From Euphorbia lathyris (taxonomy: Eukaryota; Streptophyta; Magnoliopsida; Malpighiales; Euphorbiaceae), in the NCBI RefSeq assembly GCF_963576675.1, contig NC_088912.1, positions 56,134,395 to 56,198,394 on the forward strand: a stretch of DNA of 64,000 nucleotides. The letters run 5' to 3'. The position numbers were made by a program, and so were the translations under genes. The notes under the pieces were generated by a model. It was not told where the DNA came from and made no database searches. It worked only from the letters and a program-made list of their open reading frames with translations. Below, piece after piece: positions 34,584-44,994 of this stretch (positions are counted from its first letter, which is position 1; each line of letters opens with the position of its first letter).

Positions 34584-36694
34584 CGCCACATGCGTCTGAT
34601 TTGTATTTTAAACATCGAGTCGTTCATATCATCGAGCTTAAGTCGAACCTTTGGCACGTATCATGCACGTCACCGTGTGCATCTCGCTTACATCTTGAAT
34701 ATCGATTCGTTTATATCATCAAGTTTAAGATGAACATTTAGCACATACCTCACATGTCACCGCACGCGCCTTATTTGCATCTCTAATGTCGAGTCGTTCA
34801 TATCGTCAAGTCTAAGTCAAACCATTAGGCGCGTACCCTCTATGTCGCCACGTGCATCTTGCTTGCATCTTAAACGTTGAGTTGTTCATATCAATAAGTC
34901 CTTTAACACGTACTCCGTACATCGTCACTTGCATCTTTAGGGCATCTTAAAAGTTGGTTTGTTTATGTTGCCAAATCTTCGACACATTCCCTATATATCA
35001 TCCCTTGCGTCTTTCTTGTGTCCTAAATGTTGAGTTGTTCATATTCGCAAGTTCAAGACATACACCCCATATGTCGCTATTTGGGTATTGCTTGTATCCC
35101 TAGCATCGAGCTGTTTGTATCATCAAGTCCAAGTCCAACGTTCAGCGCTGATCACGTATGTTGTCACTCGTGTCTTGCTTGCATCTCAAGCACCGAGTTG
35201 TTTGTATTGGTAAGTTCCAATCAAACCATCAACACACACCCCATGGGTCATCGCTTGCATCTCGAATACCGTGGCTAGACCAAGTAAGTCATAAACATCC
35301 ACATAAGATGTCTAGGGATTCTAAAAAACATGTCGTTATCTTGTTTGCGCCTTGAAACAAGTTAACCTTTGACCCATACTCTATAGGTCATCACTTAGTC
35401 TCGCTTGCACCTCAAACTGATGCGGACACATCTCATATCCCACCACATTCTACCGGATGCGCCAACGTTTCACCAATGTGTCGATATGTTTGTATCTCTA
35501 GTCTAAGTTAACATTTAACCCGAGTCCAGTGTGTCATTGTCATGCCGAACTTGCGTTTCCAATGTTATTAGGACATCCCTCGTGTGCCGTCTTTGCACCT
35601 TATCTATGTCCAAAGTCGGTCAAATATCATGCGTGTTGTCTTTGTGTCCTATTCGTGTCTCAAATCAATCAGACGCACCAAACATGTCGGATTTCCCCAC
35701 AATAGTCGTTATTCCAAGAGTAAGCCATAGTCTTGTTCGTAAGTTGAGTATAAGTCGACCATGGGCATATCGAGTATGACTCCCATCATGTGTTTTGTCT
35801 ACCTCTAAGGCATACTGTGTACGTCGTCGTGTTTCCTGAATGCACCGTATTTCGAAACACCCAGTCATGATACTAGTGTGTCAAGTAGGAGTTAATAGCT
35901 GGCACATACCTCGTATGTCGACACTGGCATTCTCTTTGTACATCGAGTCTTGAGCGTACCACGTTCGTCGTCCCGCCATATAATATGTATATATTCCATA
36001 CGCGTCGTTATAATATTCGAATTCCAAGATAAGTTGACATTTGACGCACCTTGCGTATGTCGTCACTCGCATCTCACTTACGCCTCAACCCGATTGGGGC
36101 ATACCCCGTATGTTACCATATTTTACATGGTGCGTCAAGGCTTCACAAGTACGTCAAGGTGTTGGTGCTTTGAGTTCAAGTTAACTTTTAACACATATTC
36201 CTTATGGGGTTACCGCATCCCGCTAGCATCTAGTTAGGACACACTATATATATTGATCTATCTCATAAAGCTTGTCTTGCCGGAAAGTGCGATTTGGTGC
36301 TATTAGTGTCTCGAGTTCAAGAAAACCTTTGACATCTACTCTGTATGTTTCCACCACGTTCTCTTTGTGTCTCGAATCGTCAAAGACATGATATGAGTGT
36401 CAAATCAGTCCAAGTAAGAATGTAACCGGTCGTGTCTGGGATATAGGTCAATTTCCGACATATAGCTCATATATCATCATTTATGTTGTCTTCATATCGT
36501 GAATCACGTTAACATACCCAGTATGTCAACTTCCACATAGGTCGTCATTCCTCAAATATGTCAATAACCGATCGATATCATTGGGGTGCAAGCTTACTTA
36601 TATGTTTTATGTCTAACCGTTCATTGAATTTTACTCATCCCATTGGTCATCTCAATCTCACAAGCGTCAGTCGCGTCGAGCATCATTCAACATT
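34584..36694. repeat. diverged tandem array, right part
   Basis: Continuation of the array interrupted by the nested solo LTRs. From 34660 to 35240 the period is about 87 bp: the core CGTACCCTCTATGTCGCCAC is followed by GCATCTTGCTTGCATCT, GTCGAGTCGTTCATATC and AAGTCTAAGTCAAACC. Further right the units become irregular, but the TACCTCGTATGTCG core is still visible near 35911, 35955, 36050 and 36100. Confidence 0.82.
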
Positions 36695-36949
36695 GTATGT
36701 GTAACGACCCGGTCCAGAGTGGGTGGCACCGGGATAGAAGGACTGAGTAAGGAGCTGGCCCTAAGAATGGCGATGGGACAGGAATGAACTGAATCCCACA
36801 TCGGAAATGGAGAGGGAGTGATTGGGGTTTATTAGTAAGATGTGAATCCAATACATGCAGATGCGTTTTAAAGCCGTGAGGCCCAAGGTATTGGGTTTGG
36901 GCCAGAGCAGACAATATCTACATGGTATTGGACAGGGTGTTACAGTATG
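36695..36949. mobile_element. 245-bp solo LTR (TRIM-like)
   Basis: The body 36700-36944 starts TGTAACGACCCGG and ends GGTGTTACA, flanked by GTATG on both sides (36695-36699, 36945-36949). It carries CCCACATCGG, TTTTAAAGCCGTGAGGCCC and ACAATATC blocks that are common in short plant LTRs. It cannot encode a protein. Confidence 0.75.
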
Positions 36950-37318
36950 ACTTATAAAGCATTGCATAGTAGAGTCGTAGGTTTTATATTAATATGTGCA
37001 TAACAGTTAAGCAAGTGTCTGACGCTACCATTTAGATGCGCACTTCAAACAGGTAAGTTAGTGCATAAGATCGAAGTGCTAACGATAGCTCTGGTAGAAA
37101 GGTTTAGCTCTATCCGAAATCGTCCAGTCGGACAAAGAAAGGCTGTGATTATGTTGTAAAAGAGCACACACCACCACTTATGCATAAATCATACATAGGA
37201 GGCACAAGTAGTTAGCTCCCGCATTTGCATCATACATGCATCGCATCATCGAAATTCCTAATGCCTAAAAAGTTCCACTTATACATCCTTTCCTTTTCCA
37301 TGTTAGAAATAAAAAATC
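36950..37318 (+). other. leader region of Tat-type element Y
   Basis: Noncoding sequence before the Y gag. A PBS or LTR could not be located, so the 5' end of Y is either lost or lies further left and unrecognised. Confidence 0.4.
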
Positions 37319-37985
37319 ATGGCCCATTCCAACAATCCCAACCACAACTTTAAGAGCCGGGTGCAAGGACCTTAGCCATGTACATCTTTTCTGATGAGTT
37401 CAAGCGTGCTCTTAATGATCTAGAGGCTTCTAAGAATGATAGGGTTTATGGCTCCCGAGAGACGACATGAGATCTTAGCCTCCGAGAAGCAATCAAGCAA
37501 GTCCTTCTTGATATCCTTGCTTCTGCCGAATTCAAGATAGAGCTGAAGGGGTTGATCCAAGAGGTCCTGAATGAGTCGTTGATTACGGAGGCTCCCAAAG
37601 CTGCTGTTGAGAAGCCTGTGTTCCAGTTCATATCACCATCTACCCCGCCAATGTCCGTTCGGCCAAAGACTGCCTCACACCATACTCCACAAACACAGCA
37701 AGTTCAGCACCATTGGGGACGTGAGATTACCAGGATTGCTCAACCTCCATCACATGCTCAACATAATGATGAGAAAAGGAAGTTCTCCACTTTCACTCGA
37801 CCCTTGTCTGAAGTGTTTGAGGGTCTACGAATGCATGATATACTTCATCCCTTGAAAGCCAATGATAAACCAACCAATGAGCTAGCCATACACAAGGGAT
37901 ATTGCCGCTTCCACCAGATACATGGTCACAAGACAGACACTTACATGAGGATGAAGCATGAAATTCAAGATCTCATCGAGGCTGG
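37319..37985 (+). pseudogene. Tat-lineage gag of element Y, split by element X
   Basis: After ATGGCCCATTCC (37319), the frame from 37381 reads FSDEFKRALNDLEASKNDRV and LREAIKQVLLDILASAEFKI. It continues through a Pro-rich linker to the characteristic Tat gag C-terminus: FTRPLSEVFEGLRMHDILHP, then YCRFHQIHGHKTDTYMRMKH and EIQDLIEAG. A TGA at 37468-37470 interrupts it. The frame is cut after GCTGG (37981-37985) by the LTR of X and resumes at 48089 as KISDSDSSQQVKPSSVP, ending in a stop near 48141. No pol of Y is present after the split. Confidence 0.82.
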
Positions 37986-40900
37986 TGTTAGACAAGGTGC
38001 CGAACGGCCTCGCCCGGGCGGACCGGGGGGTGGACACCTCATGGCGATGTAAGCGGTGATTGGCGCCGAAAGCAACCAATCGTGGAATCAAGCTGCTCGG
38101 CAGGACCGGAGCTCGGAGTATGGAAGAGTCACCACCCACGAATGGGAAAATGAACACCGATCCCTTGCGGGAGACCGGTGAGGGTTCGGGAAACTTAGGT
38201 ACGAGCCGAGAAGGCTAGCTCCTTTCCGGAGAAAGGCTACTAGGCACCCCGACATCGCCCGGTTATGAACCACCGGCCTCCTACTCAGCGTCTTAGGCGA
38301 TAACGGACTAATCGCATATTTCTTTAAGTTTAAAATTCATTTGAAACCTTTTCTTTCTCGCTTTGAAAACCGTTTTGAGCATGTCATTAAAAGCCATCTT
38401 AGTAAAGAATCACCCATTTTGCATAAATTTAAAGTACATAGGAGAGAGAGGGGGAGAAGAAAGAATTGATTTATTCACAGTGTGATTTATACTTCATATT
38501 ATACACTAACTCTAAGCTAAGCTCATTCCACAAAACGAGTTTATTTACATGGTTCGTACCTTAATCACCATTGGAACGATTTAGGTACGTTTCAAAACCC
38601 CGTTAATTTACATGATATCGACTCGAATCACCGTTGGAACGATTCGAGTGTTTGAAAGTGTGAGATAAAAAGCTTTAACAAGAAAACGTGATTAAGCATA
38701 CAAGTCCATTTATTTTTGTACAAAACCATTTGGATAAGAAAACGATTCAAAACTCCATTATGCACAATTTAAGAAACGGTTTTAATTACAAGGTTCACTT
38801 AATCCGTCGTTGGAACGAATTAAGGTTTTAAAACGTGATGTTTTAGGAAATCGTTTGAAATGATGAAAAACCTTTTATTTACACTTTAAGAATATCTAGA
38901 AAAACTTTAGTTTGAATAACCAAATTGAAATCTCTTTTTGTGGTTTATTTTCCCATTTTTTCACTCAATTGAATCTTTACTTATCATAATCACAACAAAT
39001 TAAATCACAATTACCAAACAAAACCCATTTAAAATATACATATAAATGTCTAAAGAATAAAAAAAAGAATATATATATATATATATATATATACCTTTTT
39101 AGTAAAAGATGGTGATTACACCTATAGATTAAAAATAAGGTAAAAACATAATATGTGCTATAGTTATTGATGTATATGCTAATAAAAAGGAAAATAACAC
39201 TAAGTATAGTATACTTTTTATCCTAATTCAAAATATGTAAAAATAATGAATAAAGTTCATGAATGAGAAAATAACATTTAACCCCAAATTAGTTTTTACA
39301 CAATAGCTATATGGAAATTAACCCACCTAAAAGTACATCCCAATATCAATACCCAAAATAATATCTAATAACCCAAAAGCATTTATAAATCATCCCAAAT
39401 GGGCCAAGCAAATGATCCACAAAAATAATAATTAGATATAGCTTGAATGGGCTTAAAGAAAACCTATATATACATATATATATTTTTACAAAGTTAGATT
39501 AATATAAATAATACCCAAACACAAAATGAGTAAATATATAATAGATAATTATTAGTTATATACCCCAAAATGATTTTAATAAAATAATTACATAATTATA
39601 TATATATATATATATTAGGGACCAAATATCAAAAAATTAAGAAAAAATGGTTAAAAAGGCATTTTTTTCCGAATTCCAGCAGCTTTACCGACGGAAAATC
39701 CGTCGGTAAACCGCCTTTACCGACAGAAAAAGTGAAATTACAGAAACAGCTCTTAACAGTTTCCAGATTTATTCAAAAGCTTTAGATCTAATCTATTCTA
39801 TCATTTTTGGCCTCCGAACTACCCGAATCGGGTCATAGTCTATAACGGAAACTCCCAAAACGATGTTTTATTTTAAAACATTAATTAAAACATTTTCTAA
39901 ATCTAGATCTACAACGTTTTAGTCCCGAACTACCCCTAAATGGGGTCACGGTTCGTATTGGGACATAAAACGAGGTTTTTATTTTAGATCCAAACTCAAG
40001 TGTTTGTGGAATGAAAGAAGAAAATTAATTTGACAAGTTTAAGCAATAAAAGTGCAAATAAAAGAGTAAATGAGTAGATCTAAACAATAAAAACGTAATA
40101 AAGAATGAAATGAAAGAGTAAACGGGTCTAGTTCCTCGGATTATTACCTCTCAATCGGTAATGGAGATGCCAAATCAAGTCAATTGATAGTGTTTTGAGT
40201 CGGTTTTTTGGGTTTTTGGGTGAATTCGGATCTCGTCGAATTTCTCCAGGGGTTCGGGTTTTTTCTCCCTCTTTTATGCATTGGGCTCTATCCTATTTAT
40301 AGGCAAGTGGAGCCCTAAACTTAGTTTATTTTTGGCTCCAAGCCAACTTGGAGCCAAAGATAAGCCAAATTAGCCTAGGAAATTTCATGGAAATATCCAT
40401 GGCTAATTGATATCATTACTATTGTTATTATTATTATTATTACTTATTTTTATTATTATTATTATTATTTGATTTTAATTTTTTTTTTTAATAAATCCTA
40501 AACTAAAATTGCACTTGGCATTTGGCCAAGTGCAGCAAAATGCACTTGGCCGAATGCCAAGTGCAGGGGGCTGGGCTTGGGCGGCCCAGCCCCGTCATGG
40601 GCCGTCCAACGGCCCGTGATGTAAATACTGGCCCCCAACGGGGCCGCGTTTATATATACGAAAAAATAAAAATGTTTAACTAAACAAAATACATCTAAAA
40701 ATAACCAAAATCAATAACGATTTTCATCGAAAATGATTTTCGTCAAAACTGATTTTATAAAATTAGCTTTTATAAAATCGATCTTTTTACAAAACCATAT
40801 ATATTTTTTGGATTGCTCGAATACAAAAATAAAACTCTCTATCGTCCCGAGACTTTATTAAAAATAAAATAAATAAGAAAAGGGCGTGAAAATACACCGA

Positions 40901-41115
40901 ACTCGGCGAGACGATTTAAGATTTCACTCGCGGAACCAGTTCGCCCGTCATCTCGATTCGATTTCCGAATTCGATCAAACCGGTCTCCACGGTTCCTTCG
41001 AACAACGTTTTTTTTTATTTATTATTTTTTATTGACTCATCATTTATTTCAATCGACTGATTTGGATCCCTTTTTATAATTTTTCTTCATCGGTCCTCCG
41101 ACCCCGGTGTCTACA
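37986..41115 (-). repeat. 3' LTR of element X
   Basis: On the minus strand it begins TGTAGACACCGGGGTCGG and ends CCTTGTCTAACA. A minus-strand TATA box CCTATAAATAGG lies near 40300. Upstream of it (higher coordinates) are nested inverted repeats: 40511-40534 pairs with 40541-40564 with one mismatch, and each arm is itself a hairpin of CACTTGGC and GCCAAGTG. A perfect hairpin of 12-bp arms lies at 39684-39710. TA and TTA microsatellites are present. Confidence 0.9.
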
Positions 41116-41339
41116 GTTGCCCCTACTTTTCTATTTTTGACAGTGACGTGTGTGCTTTTTCGAAAATCATTTTCGTAAATTCAACACATGCAATGCGAAA
41201 TATATTAAAGTAAAAGACACCTATAGAGTGGGAGGAGAAATACCTGATCTCCATGTCGCAAGTTCCTATCTTGTCTTCAATCTTCACTTTGGCTGTCCCG
41301 TCCTTGCCTCTGAATCGGCTGCCGGCCAATGCTCCTTCT

Positions 41340-42060
41340 GGGGCCCCTAGTCCCTAAATCGACCGCAGGTAAAATGGCTCTTTCTAGCAACCCTAGTCTA
41401 AATCGACCGCAGGTAAATGGCTTTTTCTAGCGACCCTAGTCTAAATCGACCGCAGGTAAATAGCTTTTTCTAGCAACCCTAGTCTAAATCGACCGCAGGT
41501 AAATGGCTTTTTCTAGCGACCCTAGTCTTCACATCGACCGCATGTAAAGTTGCTTTTTCTAGCGACCCTAGTCTTTATCTCGACCGCATGTAAAGTTGCT
41601 TTTTCTAGCGACCCTAGTCTTTATCTCGACCGCAGGTAAAGTTGCTTTTTCTAGCGACCCTAGTCTTTATCTCGACCGCATGTACTCTTTCGTTTTGAAA
41701 TTAATCATTCAACCCTAATCTCCACATCGATCGCAGGCGTCCTTTCGTTTGCATATCTCCACATCCATCGTTCGACCCTAATCTCTACATCGATCACAGG
41801 CGTTTTCATGTATTGCAGACCTCCAAATCGAACATCCGACCCTAATCTATACATCGATCGCAGGCGTCCTTTCGTTTGCATATCACCAAATTAACCATTC
41901 GACCTTAATCTCTACATCGATCGCAGGCGTTTCCTTGTATTGCAGATCTCCAAATCGAACATCTGACCCTAATATATACATCGATCGCAGGCGTTTGCTT
42001 GTTTCGCATATCTCCAAATTAACCGTTCGACCTTAATCTCTACATCGATCGCAGGTGCTC
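41340..42060 (-). repeat. minisatellite arrays in the 3' region of X (43-46 bp and about 60 bp)
   Basis: About seven units of 43-46 bp (41340-41690) contain CTAAATCGACCGCAGGTAAA and TTTTTCTAGCGACCCTAGT. They are followed by about 60-bp units (41690-42060) containing CCCTAATCTCTACATCGATC and GCAGGCGT. Both arrays carry a GA(C/T)CGCAGG core. Tandem repeats in the 3' untranslated region are known from Tat-lineage elements. Confidence 0.88.
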
Positions 42061-42179
42061 TTCGTTGATGATAGCTGGGCTTTATCACTCGTCCGAGAGT
42101 TGGAATTGAGACCTCGTCCAAGAGGTTTTGACCGCAGTCACTTTGATATTTGGACTTTATCACTCGTCCGAGAGTTTGT

Positions 42180-42460
42180 GACCGCAGTCGTTTCATGCCG
42201 TAGACTGGAGTCCGTAGCGGGGCCTGTGCCCATTGATAATGTCGTAGACCGCAGTCCGTAGCGGGGCCTGTGCCCATTGATAATGCCATAGACCGCAGTC
42301 CGTAGCGGGGCCTGTGCCTATTGATAATGCCGTAGACCGCAGTCCGTAGCAGGGCTTGTGCCCATTGATGATGCCATAGACTGCAGTCCGTAGCGGGGCC
42401 TGTGCCCATTGATAATGTCGTAGACCGCAGTCCGTAGTGGGGCCTGTGCCCATAGATCAA
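42180..42460 (-). repeat. 44-bp minisatellite in the 3' region of X
   Basis: Six nearly identical units contain GACCGCAGTCCGTAGCGGGG and CCTGTGCCCATTGATAATG. The overlapping frames read in three phases of both strands are repeat products, not genes. Just to the left, CTCGTCCGAGAG-like motifs occur at 42089-42175. Confidence 0.9.
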
Positions 42461-42690
42461 ATCCTAATTTGCCTATCGAAGCCTGCCTAGACTTGCACAA
42501 ATTTCGTGGAGCTATCCAAGTATTTCTGCGTGCGGCTTGACTTAAGTCACGCCCATCATCTGGTGAGTATTGTATAACCTAGTGTAGTGATGTGTATGCA
42601 CATGATTATGAATGAATGTATATATATTTTCTCTCTTTTTTTTTCTTCTTTCTCCTTTTTTACATTGCTTCCCTCCTATTTTTCTTTACA

Positions 42691-43010
42691 GGGAGGCCTC
42701 CATTCTATGGGCCGAAGAGTACATGAGGGCGTGGCGGCCGGGCGAGGAGAGTCACTACGGAATGATGACGCTCAGATCATACATCGTTACCAAGAGATGG
42801 AGGATGTCCAGCTGGGACGAGCGAGGCCGGGCAACCGAGGAGAGGAGCCGTGTGGATATAGAGGTCCAACGAGCTGCTGATGAGAGTTTGCGGATTGCGG
42901 TAAAGGGTCATCAGGTTGCTGAGGAGGCCTTAGCCGAGGAGTGGGCACCTTACTTCAGAGGCTTTGATTCGCTTGAGGGCTTTTGGGACTTTGGGGTTGC
43001 TCCTCCTTGA
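42691..43010 (+). pseudogene. antisense exon of element X
   Basis: A pyrimidine-rich tract ending TTTCTTTACAG is a strong acceptor at 42690. The exon reads EASILWAEEYMRAWRPGEES, then YGMMTLRSYIVTKRWRMSSW, an Ala/Glu-rich helical stretch, and ends FRGFDSLEGFWDFGVAPP before a stop at 43008-43010. A GTGAGT donor at about 42563 could belong to an upstream exon, but no coding exon was confirmed there. It lies between integrase and the 3' LTR, on the strand opposite to pol, as expected for a Tat antisense ORF. Function unknown. Confidence 0.55.
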
Positions 43011-43469
43011 TACTCCCGTCATTATTTTGGTTTACGACTTTATTAGTACTACCGTGATGTATAGTGGGTATATGTGAAAAAGATGTTTGTGTAGGCTTTT
43101 TATTTGGTGGTGGGGAAAAGAAATGTATAACTCATGACTTGTAATACCATGCATTCAGTCGATCATAATCATTTCAAACATTCTCTTCGAATATATTCAT
43201 GCCTTTATTTATTTACAAGCAACAGAAATACTTAGCCACTTACACATTATTTCCATAATTGCTCAAGATATAACTACTGTTACCAGGACCCGCCTTTTTT
43301 CGGTTTTCAGGTCCCAGCGATTTTTCAACTCTCCTTTTATTATCGCGGAATTTTCAAATGAGCGCCCTCTTGGGTTTTCACTCATTGGGATGTCCCTTAT
43401 TGTTGCATAGATCGCCCTTTGCGGGTTTTCAACCTATCGGGAATTTTTATTTCTTTTTTTTTTTTTTAC

Positions 43470-44985
43470 GAAAAGTATTTCTTAAGCCTATCCAGATTGG
43501 TAGGTTCGGAGAACTCCATGCCGTCCATAGTAGCAAGCTTCACCGCCCCCTTGCTCAGGATCTTCTTCACGAAGAACGATCTTTCCCAGTTTGGCCTAAA
43601 CTTGCCCCTAGGGTTAGTGTGCGTCATTCAGATCTGTTTCAGCACCATATCCCCTTCTTTGATAGGGCTGGCCTTGACCTTTTTGTTGAAGGCCCGGTCC
43701 ATCCTTCTTTGATATAACTGCACATGGTAAAGAGCCTCCATCCTTTTCTCGTCCACCAACGCCAACTGTTCATATCGGTTCTTCACCCATTCTGTCTCGG
43801 GAATCTCCGCTTTTACCGTGATTCTGAGCGATCGCTTCTCAATCTCAACGGGCAGAACTGCTTCTGCCCCATACACTAAGGAGAACGGCGTTGCCCCAGT
43901 TGACGTTCTAACCATCGTGCGATAAGCCCATAAAGCGAGCGGAAGCTGCTCGTGCCAATTCCGATGCGATGCTACTGTCTTTACGAGAATCCTCTTAAGG
44001 TTCTTATTGGCCGCTTCTACTGCCCCGTTAGCTTGTGGGTGATATGGAGACGATCTATGATGCTCAATACCGTACTCTTGGAAGAGACTTTTCACTTCCC
44101 CTTGAAAATGGATCCCATTATCCGTGATCATGTGGTGAGGCACCCCAAACCTGGTGATTAGATGCTTTTCAATAAACTTCCTCATCTGCTTCGATCCAAG
44201 CTTACTAAACGATTCTGCCTCTACCCATTTGGTGAAGTAATCAATGGCAACTGCGATGAACTTGTGTCCATTTGATGCATTAGGCCTCACCTCACCGATG
44301 ATATCAATGCCCCAAGCTGCAAACGGCCAAATGGGTGCCAACACGTGCAGTTCCATAGCTGGCAGGTGATTATAATCGCCGTGGATTTGACAATCGTGGC
44401 ATTTCTTCACACATTCATTGCAATCTCTTTCCATGGTGAGCCAATAGAAACCTTACCTTACGATTTTCTTTGCTAGCACTGCTCCTCCCATGTGGGCTCC
44501 ACAAATTCTTGAGTGCACTGACTCCATCACTTCACGGGCTTCTCCCTCGTCTAAACATCTCAATTGTAACCCATCGGTGTGCCTTTTGTAGAGCAAATCG
44601 TTGTGACTGACGAATTACTGAGCTAACCTTCTGATCACAGCTTGATCCCTAAGTTCTGATTCTGCCGGATAAGTTCCACTTTTCATGAAGTTCACGATGT
44701 CGAAATACCAAGGCTTTTCATCCACTCCTAACAACATTACATCTTCATAGCATGGTTTGTGGGACCTCCTCAACACTAGAGGCTTTGAGGCAAGGTTCCG
44801 AGGATTATCCCATATCGACACCAAAGTGGCTAAAGCATCCGCCGCTTGGTTCTGCGCTCAAGGAATATGATAAAAGCGGCACTCGCTGAACCTCTGTACC
44901 AACCCCTCTAGCTGGTCTAGGTACGGGCGCAACCTTTCTTCCCTTACACGCCTTCCGGAATCAAATTTCTCGCTTCCCCAGCAGA
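43470..44985 (-). pseudogene. element X integrase with the end of the second RNase H
   Basis: On the minus strand the frame starts right after the PBS with RPYLDQLEGLVQRFSECRFY and QNQAADALATLVSIWDNPRN (end of the archaeal-type RNase H, one TGA near 44862). Integrase follows: zinc finger region near 44600-44400 (ICGAHMGG, then CVKKCHDCQ), then Asp in WGIDIIGEVRP, Asp in MITDNGIHF, and Glu in NGAVEAANKNLKR. The C-terminal part is ATPFSLVYGAEAVLPVEIEK and onward. The core from 44434 to 43628 is open over 268 codons with all three catalytic acids. A stop near 44620 separates it from the RNase H remnant. No RT or protease is encoded, so transposition would need proteins from elsewhere. Confidence 0.9.
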
Positions 44986-44992
44986 GTCGCCA
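44975..44992 (-). other. primer-binding site of element X
   Basis: On the minus strand TGGCGACTCTGCTGGGGA begins two bases after the LTR end (TCTAACA). It is complementary to a tRNA 3' end with CCA. Ogre/Tat elements are reported to use tRNA-Arg; the exact tRNA was not checked here. Confidence 0.75.
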
Positions 44993-44994
44993 CT

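Noticed and set aside
41340..42460. CRISPR-like look of evenly spaced repeats
   Set aside because: Units are contiguous without unique spacers, in a plant retrotransposon 3' region; they are minisatellites.
41969..42500. 163-codon minus-strand frame with repeated RTAVYGIING-like units
   Set aside because: The 44-bp units are read in three phases; the frame exists only because the repeat lacks stops.
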